Assembly (NCBI RefSeq): GCF_010389155.1
Contig: NC_057761.1
Coordinates: 15,998,501 to 16,062,500 of the forward strand
Direction of reading: 5' to 3'
Origin: Erigeron canadensis
Taxonomy: Eukaryota; Streptophyta; Magnoliopsida; Asterales; Asteraceae
DNA: 64,000 nucleotides
Below are positions 24,153-35,052 of this stretch, one piece after another; position 1 is the first letter of the stretch, and each line of letters begins with the position of its first letter. Both the position numbers and the translations under genes were made by a program. The notes below the pieces were generated by a model. It worked only from the letters and a program-made list of their open reading frames with translations. It did not search any database and was not told the origin of the DNA.

Positions 24153-24154
24153 TT

Positions 24155-24166
24155 TGGTATCAGAGC
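24155..24166 (+). other. Primer-binding site, plus strand
   Basis: TGGTATCAGAGC follows the inverted LTR fragment and repeats in opposite orientation the primer site at 26561-26572. Confidence 0.9.
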
Positions 24167-24224
24167 AAAATCACATCGTGTGAAAGATCCATGGCTTGAT
24201 TTTGTTCATTGTTCGTGCTAGCTT

Positions 24225-24930
24225 GTGTTTTTATCCACTATTTTGAAAACCGGGATTCAATACCGGTTTTCCAGATTCCCTTATAGCAGTTGTAATACCG
24301 GAATTCTTCGGATTTTTGCATGTTCTAAAACCGGGATTCATTACCGGTTTTCCTTGCCTTCAATACTTGTTGATTTTAATCACAATACCTGGTTTACACC
24401 AAAACCGGTATTTGTTACTTTATTCATCAATAATAAATAACTCCTCGTAATCAATAACTAATCTCTCGAAAACCGGTTTTTCTGAAGACAATCAGAAAAC
24501 CGGTTAGTTGATTAGATATTTTATCTACTTTTCCTTTAATAATACCTGGTTTACCCCAAAACCTGTATTTGTTCTTCCAGTCATCATTAAGTTAACTTGT
24601 CAAAATCTTCAAGTGTTTTTTCGAAAACCGGTATTAGTGCTCTTATTCACTGAATACCGGTATTAGTAAGGGTTTGTACTGTGTTGTTGAGTTTGAAAGT
24701 GTAAATACCTGGTTTACTCCAAAACCGGTATTTGTTCTTCTATTATTCACTTTGATAAACCGAGATTCTGCACAAATTTTCCTTTGAAAACCGGTATTTG
24801 TTCTTCTATATCAAATACCGGTATTAGCTCAGTTATTACCCAAAACCGGTTTTTGTTGATATTTGAGGTGTTGTTGTGTGTTGAGATACCTGGTTTACAT
24901 CAAAACCGGTATTTGTGCTCTTTTTCATCT
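24225..24930 (+). repeat. Leader array of ACCGGT palindromes
   Basis: About a dozen ACCGGT hexamers occur in 700 bp, embedded in phrases such as AAAACCGGTATTTGTTCTTC and ATACCTGGTTTAC. The units are irregularly spaced and variably mutated (ACCGGG, ACCTGG). This is the untranslated leader between primer site and gag. Confidence 0.85.
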
Positions 24931-24995
24931 ATTTTTTTGTAAAAGTTATTCTGCCCAAATTTTTCAGATTTACAATCGGCTTTCTCTACTGTGGA

Positions 24996-26560
24996 ATGGC
25001 TACTCAAGACTCCTTAATTCTTGGTAACGAATCAAGGCTTCCTGTTTTGTATCGTGGTTGTTACCCACTCTGGAAGAACAGATTCTTGAACTGGATTAAG
25101 AAACAATCTCTGGGAACTGATATTCTCGCTTCGATCAAAGATGGTCCAGTTGAACACATCAATCCAGTCACCAAAGAACCTCTTCCTCCTGAGAGTTGGA
25201 ACACTACTCAAAGAAATAGATCTCAAGGTGATAGTCTTGCTTTACATCATCTCTACATGGGTCTTCCAAATGATATCTACTGTAATGTAGACTCATATGA
25301 CACTGCAAAAGACATCTGGGATGAACTAGAAAGACAACTTCAAGGTTCTGATCTATCGTCTACCATTCGTCTCTCTAATGTCCTTCATCTCTATGAAACC
25401 TTCAAACAAGAAAAAGGTGAATCTCTCCAAGATGCCTACACACGTTTCTGCACAGTCATCAATGCTCTAAGTAAAGAGAAGGTTAAGAAGACTGAGATGG
25501 AATTTAAGATCAAATTCTTGAACTACCTTGATCCAGTTTGGCATTAGTATGGTACTCAACTTAACTAACATTCAAATTTTAAGGATCTTACCATTCACAC
25601 TCTATATGAGAAATTGAAGCTCAATGCTCGTGTGAAAACCTCATTCCAGATCCTCTTGCTTTGGTTGCTAACAGAATGACACATCCACTCTTCAATTCAA
25701 ATGTAGCAGATATCATTCCAGATCTTGATTCTTGTAATATCAATGCCTTTGAGTTGGATGACAAAGAACAACAGATGTATAATGACTTGGCATGTTTCAC
25801 CCGATCATTCAAGTCGAAGTATTTCAACAAGAAACCTACAAATAATCAACTTCGTACTTCCTCAGTATCCTCTTATGCTCGCAACAATCAATCTCCAAGG
25901 TTTCACACTCCGTCTGAGAATGCTGGACCTGAAAAGAAATATGATGCTCTAAAGTCATTTAAGAAGAAGATACTTGAAAAGAAACCTGAAGACAAGAAAT
26001 GTTTCAACTGTGTTCAAATAGGACACTTTGCTATCCATTGTCCCAAACCAAAGCAGAAGAACTCTACTTACTATCACAATAAACTCATGCTTGTTAAGCA
26101 ACAAGAAAGCGGAGTCTCCCTTCTTTCTGAGAACGACCAGTGGTTGCATCTGTCTGACGAAGAAACTGAGGAACTTGCTGCTAATGTTTGTTTCATGACT
26201 AAAATCAAACACTCCAAAGAGCTTGAAGAAGGAGGTAACAGTTCTGAATCTGATGATGATGAGGTATGCCATATTCCTAAATGTGATCTTGCTCGTTTAG
26301 TGAATAATTGTGAACAAACTGATCTTACAAATGCCTCATTGAAAGAAGAAGTTGCAAAATTAACCAATGCCTTACAAGAAAAAGAAAATTCTTTAACTGA
26401 AGGTCAACAAGATTTTGACATTCTTCAAAAGGATTTTAAAGATTTATCAGCCAGTAATGCATCGGTTTCTTTTACTACTTCTTCTGAATTAGATCTTGCT
26501 AATCAAGAACTTGAGCTCAAAGTATTTGAACTAAACAAAAACATCAAAGAATTAAAAATT
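24996..26560 (+). pseudogene. Sirevirus-type gag with zinc knuckle and coiled coil, two frames, C-terminus cut
   Basis: ATG at 24996 (MATQDSLILGNESRLPVLYR) was chosen because it follows the leader array and starts the conserved gag fold (WKNRFLNWIKKQ, YDTAKDIWDELERQLQG). The frame stops at 25545 (TAG where Gln is expected after PVWH), is disturbed to about 25620, and resumes to 26560. The second part has a CCHC knuckle CFNCVQIGHFAIHC, then a long predicted coiled coil rich in Leu, Glu and Lys (about 26280-26560), typical of Sirevirus gag. The coding sequence runs into the opposed primer site at 26561, so protease and pol are lost. Confidence 0.88.
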
Positions 26561-26572
26561 GCTCTGATACCA
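26561..26572 (-). other. Primer-binding site of the intact 5' LTR, minus strand
   Basis: GCTCTGATACCA on the plus strand is the reverse complement of TGGTATCAGAGC, two bases from the right LTR. Confidence 0.9.
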
Positions 26573-26574
26573 AA

Positions 26575-26861
26575 TGTAATTTATGCTAAAATGTGTAGTG
26601 AACCTTTAGGTTGATGGGAATGTAGGTATTGAGAGAGAATGTAGGTATTAGAATATGCAAAAATTAATTGGTCAAAAGGTTAATATTTCATTCCATGTAG
26701 GGGTTTATATAGGCTTATTAATTGCACATAAACCCCTTAGTTAATTACAAGCAAGTACATGACTAATTACAAGACAAACCCCTTAATCTAAACATAATAA
26801 ACACTAAGGACATAACAAATACTAATTTACAAAACATGCACTACTAAATATAAAGTTAACA
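26575..26861 (-). repeat. 5' LTR of the chimeric element
   Basis: 287 bp, about 98% identical by eye to the left LTR. It is followed by the TSD AATAT at 26862-26866. Confidence 0.95.
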
Positions 26862-26866
26862 AATAT

Positions 26867-27170
26867 GATTGAGTATATGCCTTGTTTGAATAATTGCTTA
26901 TCAGGTGATAAAAGTGAAACTCTGAAATGAATTACAATTTAAAGTTGTGGTGTATCACTTATAAAGAATGGATATGTTAAAAATACGGTGAATGTTGAAT
27001 GTATGCTAATGTCTGTGATTATCTGTAGGTGTAAGAACATGGGTAGTGAGACCATGACATCGTTATTATTTGGTGTAAGACCATTGGGTAGTGAGACCCG
27101 TGACATCATTATTATGGTGATAGACCATACGAGTTATGACTATGAGAATTAGTTGTGTTGTTTCAAACAA
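26867..27170 (+). mobile_element. Continuation of the interrupted LTR-element leader
   Basis: This resumes the sequence broken at 20182. It contains two tandem phrases around GGTAGTGAGACC and GACATC-TTATTA (27030-27110). No coding capacity. Confidence 0.5.
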
Positions 27171-28690
27171 TCTCCCCCTATTTGATGATGACAAAACCTT
27201 GCAGCTTCTATAGATCAGTCTGGAAATACTTAATCAGATTGAAAGGGTTATCAAGTTGATAACATTATACATTTGACCATTTCAAATTTTTTTATTGGGT
27301 CTTTTGATCTTTTTCATCTAACAGAATACATACTTACAAGACTGGATGAAAAAGATGTCATCAACTCTATTTACTTAATTAAAGTTTTACGATTATGCAT
27401 AAAATATAGTATTTACAAAATTTCACATAAGGACAGAGTTTGAGTATATGATGTGTAAAAATCGAGTTAAATTTAAAAAATAAGAAATACCCTAGAATTG
27501 ACTACTACACACTCTCGGGCAGTTGACCCGTTCGTATGCAATATAGTTTAAAAGTAAGTCCAGGTCGAACCATAGAGACTAACAAAGAGTAAGCGAGTTT
27601 TAAGTAGTTTAAAATTTGAAATTTAAATACTCCCGTCATATTTGATTTTTGAAAGAGTTAGTTAATTGAAGAAATTAGTAATTCCGAGGAATTAAATGAA
27701 AAAAGAATCTGTATAATCAATAAGAATTAAAGGATCATCTACTTTCGACTCCATGACACAACTTATTTAGGTTGCATTTAAGTTAAAACCAATTCAATAT
27801 ATTGATTTGATAATGAGGTTAGACAAAGAACTCACTAGTTGGCCACCTATCCAAAGACGTTATCCCGACACTACTCCCCCAATAGACTGATAAAAACCGA
27901 CACCATTGCGGTGTATGTCATTCAAAACGACTTCTAACCACCATAACATACCAATTTTTGGCTTAAAAGAACATTGCCAACTTCAAAAAGAAGAATATAA
28001 ACATTTTAGAACCTTTTAGTTCGTCTTAAGGAGACGTATCAAACTCAATCATCAAGAGATTAAACAACTAAGCAAATGTTGGTTTACAATCTTACCAACT
28101 TAATAATAATAAGAGAAATATTTAAAAATAAAGCTTTTGTTGGTTTAAACTAACTACCAACTTACATTGATTTGACGGAAATGTGGGAAATACCAACTGA
28201 CAGTCCAATCTCGTTTTTCTTTCTTTCTTCTTTTTCTTTTTATACTATTTTTCTATTTTCATTCTTTTTTTTAATGAATTACTTTTACCCTGCCTAATTG
28301 GTAACCCTTTTTTGAACTTTAAAACAACAAATCATAAATAACATGCTAAAGTGAATAATCTAGACTTAATCCAAAATCTTGACGAAATCAATCTACCCCC
28401 AACATAGATAATCATAAATAACAGCTCTCTAGTATTCTTGTATTTATGCTTATACACTTCAATTATAAGGAGTGTCTTATGCATTTTGATCATGGGTTTT
28501 TGACCTCATGTTGTTTGAAAGTCTTATAGGCGTCCCCTGGACTATTCAAATTGATGTCTTTTATGCGCATTAAGAAAATTATTATGATCATTTTATATAA
28601 TTTTTTGGGAGCATGTAAGTACATGGCAGGAGGAAGTTACAATTTCTTTGTATTATTCCTAGCTGCTACTTTTATGCTGCCCTGTTTGGT
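27171..28690. other. Non-coding retroelement debris, not assigned
   Basis: CAATCTCCCCCTATTTGATG at about 27169-27188 reads on the minus strand like the end of a copia element (GTCATCATCAAATAGGGGGA), so a copia 3' end probably abuts here. From about 27420 the sequence holds GTTGACCCGTTCGTATGCAA and AGTCCAGGTCGAACCATAG, which resemble a common untranslated part of plant gypsy elements. No open frame of note exists. Both assignments are from memory. Confidence 0.35.
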
Positions 28691-28708
28691 CCGTTAATTT
28701 GGCTTATC

Positions 28709-30640
28709 TCAGGGGCCAATTATGCTCCAACCAGTTTTAATGCCTATCGGAGTCTTTGGTATGTGGGTTTCTGTTTCCCTTGTTGGTCCGGATGCTTCCT
28801 GTCTTCCTTCTGCAATTTCTAGTTGTCCTTTAGTTCCTTTCTGGATTATCCCTCTGTTCCGTTTGTACCACGGTACAGAGCTCGTTCCCTTTTCTTCTTC
28901 ATTAAATGAACAGGGTATTGTTTGCATCCCCCCGTTAGATTTGTACTGTACACAACCATGTATCGTTGATGGTACCATATGGAATTTCTTCATTCCTTTT
29001 CTACCTAAGAGCATATCGTAGGGTGAGTTCGCCTTTATCACAATTGCCAGGATCCTTGCCGTTCTTCGCCAGGGATATTTTCCGATGGTGGCATCTTGCC
29101 ATATCTCCCCCAATGGGCAAATGCGTTCACTAGCAAATCCTACCACCTCCGTCTCTAGTGGTGTGATTGTCTCTCGGAGCTTCTTCGGCAGCCTGAGGAA
29201 GCTTTTTTCGTAGATAATATCTCTACCACCTCCTATGTCTACTTGTGTGTTCCTAAGAGATACCATACCTATATTCACATTTATTAGCACCAAATCTACC
29301 GACACCTTCTCGTCCAGTTCTTCGAAGCGATAGTGTTGTGGAACTTTTCCTAAGATCATGGTACTCCGGTGCTCTGCTGGTTCTGCTCTATCAGTGGTAG
29401 GCCTTCTCCTTTTTACTAGATTTGTTAGCTTATTTTCTCTGGATGCGTTATCTATCTGCAGTAATCGAAGCCATGCCCGTATTCGTTGTGGAAACAAAAG
29501 AATTTGTCTAAATTTTTGGTTCCTCTTCCGGATAGTGGTAATGGCCTGACAAATGTTTTTGCTATTTCTTATTGTTCTTTTGTAGTTGTTTGCCCTACTA
29601 CCTGTAGGGGAGGGCTCATCAGCTGTAATGTTCTCCGTTGTCTTGGTTTGCTTTCCATTCTCCTTTATTATTGATTTCCATTTGGCCATAGCTTTTTCCA
29701 CTATCTCTTCTGAATTCCTCCACTCGTGGAACTTCTCCATTAGTTCCAGGTAACTCCTTGTTTTGCATAGGCATAGATGTGGTATCAGGTTTCCCGATCG
29801 GAGACCGTGGATGGCTCCGGATATTCTTTCTTTATCTAATATATGTACTAGGTTTCGAGTGTTGTCTCCGTACCGCTTCAGAAAATCTTTCGCCTCGTCG
29901 TCTTCTTCTTGCTTGATAGTATGTGCCCGTAAGCGACAACCAAACTCCTTTTTTTAATTTTGACTTAAAGTCTTTGGAATCATGGATGCTTTCTTTCGCC
30001 GAAGTATGGTATCCTTTTGTACTGGATAAATGGTCTCCTATAGGGGTACAAATATCCTCCAGAGTAGTACTGTGGACATGCATTAGATGTCTGATATGCT
30101 CCCAGCCCAGGTGTTGATTGCACAACATCCGCCGCAAGTATCCCAGCTGGCGTTTTAGATAAATCGGATGCGGTGGGTACACTAGCTTCGGGCTTTTCGT
30201 CGTTTCGGGGTGACCTTTATTTTTGCCTCTTGTGTTCTTTTAGTTTGTTTAGATTTCCCTTGGTGGGCTATTGACGAGTCCTTGCTACTGTATAGTTGTC
30301 TTCTGCTTCTTGAATATGATATTTGTCTTCTTTCCCACGATTCCGTATTGTTTATGGCGGATTAAGTTGTGCAGCGCACTCGGGTGCGACGCAGTTGGGG
30401 TTCGAACAATATCTTTTCCGATGCTACCCTCCCTTATGTTGAGGTTATCGCCTGTTGCCTTGCCTGAGGCCATTATCTGTCAGGTCTCCTGACCTACTGC
30501 CTGTCCAGTTGGTAATTTCTAGCCTATTCCAGTTTTTTGTTCTTCTATGGAACTGCGTTCTTCGACCGGGAGTGTTTTGTCGTTGCATACCTCATAATGG
30601 TGGGTAATGTCTGACATAGGTTGTTCCGGAAAGGAATTAG
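28709..30640 (-). pseudogene. Gypsy-type gag and aspartic protease remnant
   Basis: The minus frame 29740-28709 (343 codons) reads TMILGKVPQHYRFEELDEKV, VVGFASERICPLGEI, ANSPYDMLLGRKGMKKFHMV and STIHGCVQYKSNGGMQTI. That is the retropepsin-like region of plant Ty3/gypsy elements, although the usual D-S/T-G catalytic triplet appears decayed (QVDIGGGRDIIYEK). Upstream, 30182-29832 is a basic gag remnant, and the two are separated by stops. The element reads toward lower coordinates from the primer site at about 30693-30711. No reverse transcriptase follows beyond 28709, so it is truncated. Confidence 0.75.
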
Positions 30641-30692
30641 GGTTTGACATAATTCTTTTTTGATCGTGGATGGATTCGAATTTGAGGGGAAA

Positions 30693-30711
30693 GGTCCCAT
30701 GGATGGCGCCA
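30693..30711 (-). other. Gypsy primer-binding site
   Basis: On the minus strand TGGCGCCATCCATGGGACC lies four bases after the LTR end. TGGCGCC-type primer sites are usual in plant gypsy elements. Confidence 0.75.
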
Positions 30712-30714
30712 ATT

Positions 30715-31277
30715 TGTTTGATTAAATAATCGAACTATGACTCAACTTGAGGTGTGAGGTTGGTTTAGAGTGTTTTATTGGCGATTCCCTTCAGGTCAGA
30801 GGGCAGTAAGCCACTTTACGCCTTTAGTTGATTGTCCCTTAGCTAATTATGAGGCTTAGGGTTTGTCGGTGATAGTTAGGGATTCGAAGGTTGAATGTGT
30901 TTGGTGATGATGATGTGCCGTATGGCACCTCCTCTCCTTATATGGAGGGTAAACCATGGAGAGGAAGATAGAAATTTGGGTAAATCCCTTCCTTCTTTCG
31001 TGATATCATCTAAGTATGGAAGAGATATATTTAGGACTCTTAAACCGTGTCTTAGTTTATAGGAGTGTTTGATTTTATTCCTTTTTAGGAAGGCGGATAA
31101 ACATGGAATAGATTTATGTGTATCCGTTCCCTATTATTTGTGATAATTATCTTTATGAGCCTCAGGAATACCGAGGTATACATCGTAGCTTCGGCTATGG
31201 ATATGTTTGCTTGGCACAATATGTTAGTACCTTCGCTGTTTAAGAAGAGTCCTTTGTATCCAGTCTTTTATACATGG
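30715..31277 (-). repeat. Gypsy 5' LTR in minus orientation
   Basis: On the minus strand it ends TTTAATCAAACA, followed by the primer site. It contains CCATATAAGGAGAGG (TATA-like, about 30935-30950) and GAGGGCAGTAAGCC. A related LTR lies inverted at 41514-42107. The outer boundary is not fixed, because another LTR is inserted directly beyond it. Confidence 0.7.
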
Positions 31278-31864
31278 GTAAATGTAACAACCCCCAATTT
31301 CCAACTAGGACAATTTACTTAGATTTATCTACGTATCTATCCCTAGAGGTTTATTAAGGAAATTGACTTTCTAGACATTTAAGGCACAGTGATAATTGCC
31401 TTCTAGTTCAATGGAATGCTTAAAAATAGCTAGTCATCTTAGAAATGCCTTACAAACTCTAATTGAATAATCAAAGCCAATCTCAAAGAAACGATAATCT
31501 TGAATTAATGCGTACACTATCTACCAAGCAAGAATTCAAGTATCCCAATTAATCCAACAACCCAAATAATAATAATAAGCATTTGGAGTTTATAATAATA
31601 TGACATATGTAATTATATTTTTTTTTGGGTAAAAGGTTACCCCGGTGAAGTATTATAAACACTATCAAAAACATCAGTACAAGTAAATAAACACTATCAA
31701 AAACATCAGTACAAGTAGTGTGACTGTTTGTCACATTAGTTCACATATATGACAAACCATATATGTGTGATTCATGCTCAACTAGCTACCAATTTAATCA
31801 GACTACACTTAAACAACTGTAAGCAATTTACAAGAAGGCACAAAGACAAACTAAACGGAATATG

Positions 31865-33906
31865 CTACTCGGCAACTTCATTCTTCATAATAAGCATCGA
31901 AGGTAGTTTCCATTCTTCAATGAGTCGTTTAGCAGCACTTGTGTCTTTTAGCTTCATTCCATGTAACTTTGAACGAACAGTCGAGAGAATTACATCTCGA
32001 ATTTGTGCAGTGGTTCTCATTTTGTTGCTATATAACCTGTTGTTTCTTTCCTGCCATACAAAAAAAGCCGACGCAGCAAAAACAAGTCGTCCCACCACAC
32101 TTGATATTGATGAGCCCGACGATATAGAGATGAGCCAAGCTATAATGTCATCTAGCAAAGCTGCAACGTGATCCATCTTGGCAAATGATCTAACCAGCAT
32201 CCATACCTGAGAAGAAAAAGGACACTCAAAGAAAAGATGATTATGTGAGTCCGGACCATGCTTGCAAAGAGTGCAACAAAGTAAGTTCAGATTAGTCGCT
32301 CCTCCCACATCCCAATGCTTGAGTCGGTCCTGAGTCTTCAATTTACGTAGTAGAACCAACCAGATAAGGAATGCGTGTCGTGGAATACACTTCGAAAACC
32401 AAACAACATTCACCCAATTTACCTCAGGTTGCTTATACCTAATTGAATCCCACACAATAGATGCTGAAAATAGCTTTTCAACTCCATTTTCATCACGCCA
32501 TATAAGAGTATCATTACGATCAGTGGACAGATTTGGGGGAGTAACAGGTATAAGTACAGGATATAAGTCATACCATGCAGTGGGCTATTTCCAGCCCTCA
32601 TCACTCACTACATCGACCACTCTATCCTGAAGTGACAAGCCAACCCGTTTTATTTTTCTTGGTGTAATTATAGAACTAAGGGGTCCCAGCTTACACCATG
32701 AATCAAACCAAGCAGACGTTGATAACCCATTCCCAATTCTTGAATAGAAAAACGGTCGAAAAGTACTTCTTAACTGTAAAAGTTTGCGCCATCCCCAACT
32801 AGCACCTGCACGCAAAGGAACATCCCAAAAAGATCTACCTTTTAACCGGTTAGAATGGATCCATTGAACCCATAAAGACTTCCGATTCGTGATAATGCTC
32901 CACACATGTGCAGCCATGAGTGCTGTATTTGAATCTTCAATTCTACGTATACCAAGCCCACCTTCATATTTAGGAAGACATACTATCTTCCAAGAAACCT
33001 TCGCTTTTCCCCGTTTCATATCTCCTTGGTACCAAAGAAAACCTCTCATTTTCCTTTCCAGATCAGCAATAATACTCTTGGGGAGAATGAAAACCGAAGC
33101 CCAATACGTATGCAATGAGGATAAAACAGAATTAATAAGTTGGAGTCGCCTCGCAAATGATAAACTTTTATTTCTCCAATCTGAAATTCTTTTTTCCATC
33201 CTCTCCACCAATACCTTACAATCTCGATAAACTAACCTGGTAGAAATAAGTGGAACACCTAGATACCGAACATGAAGTTTACCTTCTTCGAAAGGAAGAA
33301 TCTGCAAGATAGCTTGTTTAACATGATCCGAAACGTTGCAGAAGAAGACGGTACTTTTAGGCAAACTTGGAACGAGACCTGACATCTCTTTAAAAGCATT
33401 CAGCACTTCCATGAGAATCGAGGTCGAGCTAGTATCGCCCCTTGCAAAAAAGAATAAATCGTCTGCAAAACATAAGTTTATTAACTTTTCCTTCTCACAA
33501 AGCTGGTGGTAGCGAAAACATGGATTTCCAAGAGCAGCCTTCTTCTGTAAATACAAAGTTAACACTTCCATTACAAGCGTATATAAATATGGGGACATTG
33601 GATCCCCTTGTCGTAGCCCCCTTCGCCCTTTGAAAAATCCGTGCAAGTTACCATTAACACATATAGAGAACGATGTAGATGTAACACACGACAATATCCA
33701 TCTAATCATTATTCCATGGAAACCGAATTCTCTCAGAATCCTGCCTAAAAAACCCAATCCACAGTGTCATACGCCTTCTGAATATCTACCTTGAACGCAC
33801 ATCTAGGGGGTCCACGGTTGATATGATAGTTGTGCATCAGATCTTGCGTAAGAAGTATGTTGTCCGATATTTTTCTACCCGAAACAAATGCTGATTGGTT
33901 AACATT
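31865..33906 (-). pseudogene. LINE ORF2 3' half: reverse transcriptase core and zinc-binding domain
   Basis: Motifs in order are AFVSGRKISDNILLTQ, KVDIQKAYDTVDWVF, GLRQGDPMSPYLYTLVM, LCFADDLFFFARG (intact catalytic FADD, about 33450), then KYEGGLGIRRIEDSN and WRKL. The reverse-transcriptase zinc-binding (zf-RVT) part follows (QDRLKHWDVG, CTLCKHGPDSHNHLFFEC, FVWQERNNRLYS). Breaks include a one-base deletion after DTVDWVF near 33748, a stop at about 32585 (W expected) and a frame change near 32460. The frame ends at 31865. Codes for the enzyme that primes cDNA on nicked chromosomal DNA; non-functional here. Confidence 0.92.
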
Positions 33907-33921
33907 AACAACGTCATCCAG

Positions 33922-35037
33922 TTAAGACCCATTCTTCGACCTCACATTATCTCAAAGATAGGAAATGGTGTTAATACGTCCATGTGGTCTGATAAATGGT
34001 GTACAATTGGTCCGTTAAATCAGTATATTACACCAAGAGCTATATATAATGCCGGTTTTTCAATGCAAGCTTCGGTTTCAGATTTGATTATGGATGGTGA
34101 ATGGAAGTTCCCTGATGCGTGGTATGATCTCTTTCCAGTTCTTATTAATTTACCTGTACCTGAACTATTGCAGAATCAAGAAGACAACTTACTTTGGCAA
34201 GATCACAACAGCATAGATTCATCATACTCATCTACATCAGTATGGGATACTATTCGATATAGAGGAGCTGTAATTCCTTGGGTAAACTTGGTTTGGTACC
34301 CTCAGTGTATTCCTTGACATGCTTTTCATCTATGGCTCGTCATGAGGAGAAAACTCAAAACACAAGATCGAATGAAGCCTTGGGACGTCGGAAGTGAAAC
34401 CAACATGCGCCTGATGTGCTACTCTCTTTGTCAACAAGGGATGGACTCTCACTCACACCTTTTCTTCGAATGTGAGTACTCACATAAGGTATGGTCTTCA
34501 ATGAAGAAAATTGCTGGTATGCACCATATGTCACATTCTTGGGGTGATATTGTAGATTGAATAATCGATCAAAAGAACCAGAAATCTGCACAATTAGTGA
34601 TCATAAAGCTACTTGTTGCTGCTTCGTCTTATTTTATATGGCAGGAAAGGAATTATAGGCTATTCTCAAGCAAGAGGGAGAATGATTTAGCTGAATCAAT
34701 CAAGAACACGGTTCGATCGAAACTTATATCGATGAGATTCAAGAATACTCCATCAGTTCAACAATTGCTTGATGCTTGGAACCTGCCCGTGGGGCTTCTT
34801 CTAGATGATTGCTGATGTAGTTTGTTACGTTTCTTATTGCATTACATTATTATCTGATGTCTCCTAGGACGCATTGTTTCCTTGTCAAATTGTTTTTGTC
34901 TAGGCTTTCTAGTTTGGATATTCACATACATATGGCATGTCATATGTATGAACTAATATGACACTCTGTCATATTACTTGTACTTCTTTGATTATTGTTA
35001 TAAAATTCATCAGGGGTGACGGCCTTTTACCGAAAAA
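33922..35037 (+). mobile_element. 5'-truncated LINE inserted in the reverse-transcriptase gene of another LINE
   Basis: A 1.1-kb insert is flanked by AACAACGTCATCCAG at 33907-33921 and 35038-35052, and ends in a short A-run (35033-35039). It holds only the ORF2 C-terminus on the plus strand: PILRPHIISKIGNGVNTSMW, then QDRMKPWDVGSETN, CQQGMDSHSHLFFECEYSH and YFIWQERNYRLFSSK, to a stop near 34815, followed by a 3' UTR. Stops at about 34315 and 34558 break the frame. The bottom-strand nick would lie in TTGTT/AATG, matching the TT/AA preference of L1 endonucleases. Confidence 0.95.
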
Positions 35038-35052
35038 AACAACGTCATCCAG

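Larger units (their letters stand above)
20183..26861 (-). mobile_element. Chimeric Sirevirus-like copia element, 6.7 kb, with opposed gag and 3' ORF
   Basis: LTRs of 287 bp (20183-20469 and 26575-26861) differ at about five positions, and AATAT flanks the element at 20178-20182 and 26862-26866. Minus orientation is set by the polypurine tract beside the left LTR and a primer site beside the right LTR. Inside, the minus strand carries only the extra 3' ORF (23983-20500). Between 24031 and 26560 lies a plus-strand block: the last 120 bp of the same LTR, its primer site, leader and gag. There is no pol. The element seems to be two 5' ends joined head to head plus a 3' end. It moved as a unit, because TSD and LTRs are clean. 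Confidence 0.88.

Noticed and set aside
28722..29674. Plus-strand open frames over the gypsy protease region
   Set aside because: Shadows of the minus-strand gag-protease frame; no domain is recognisable.
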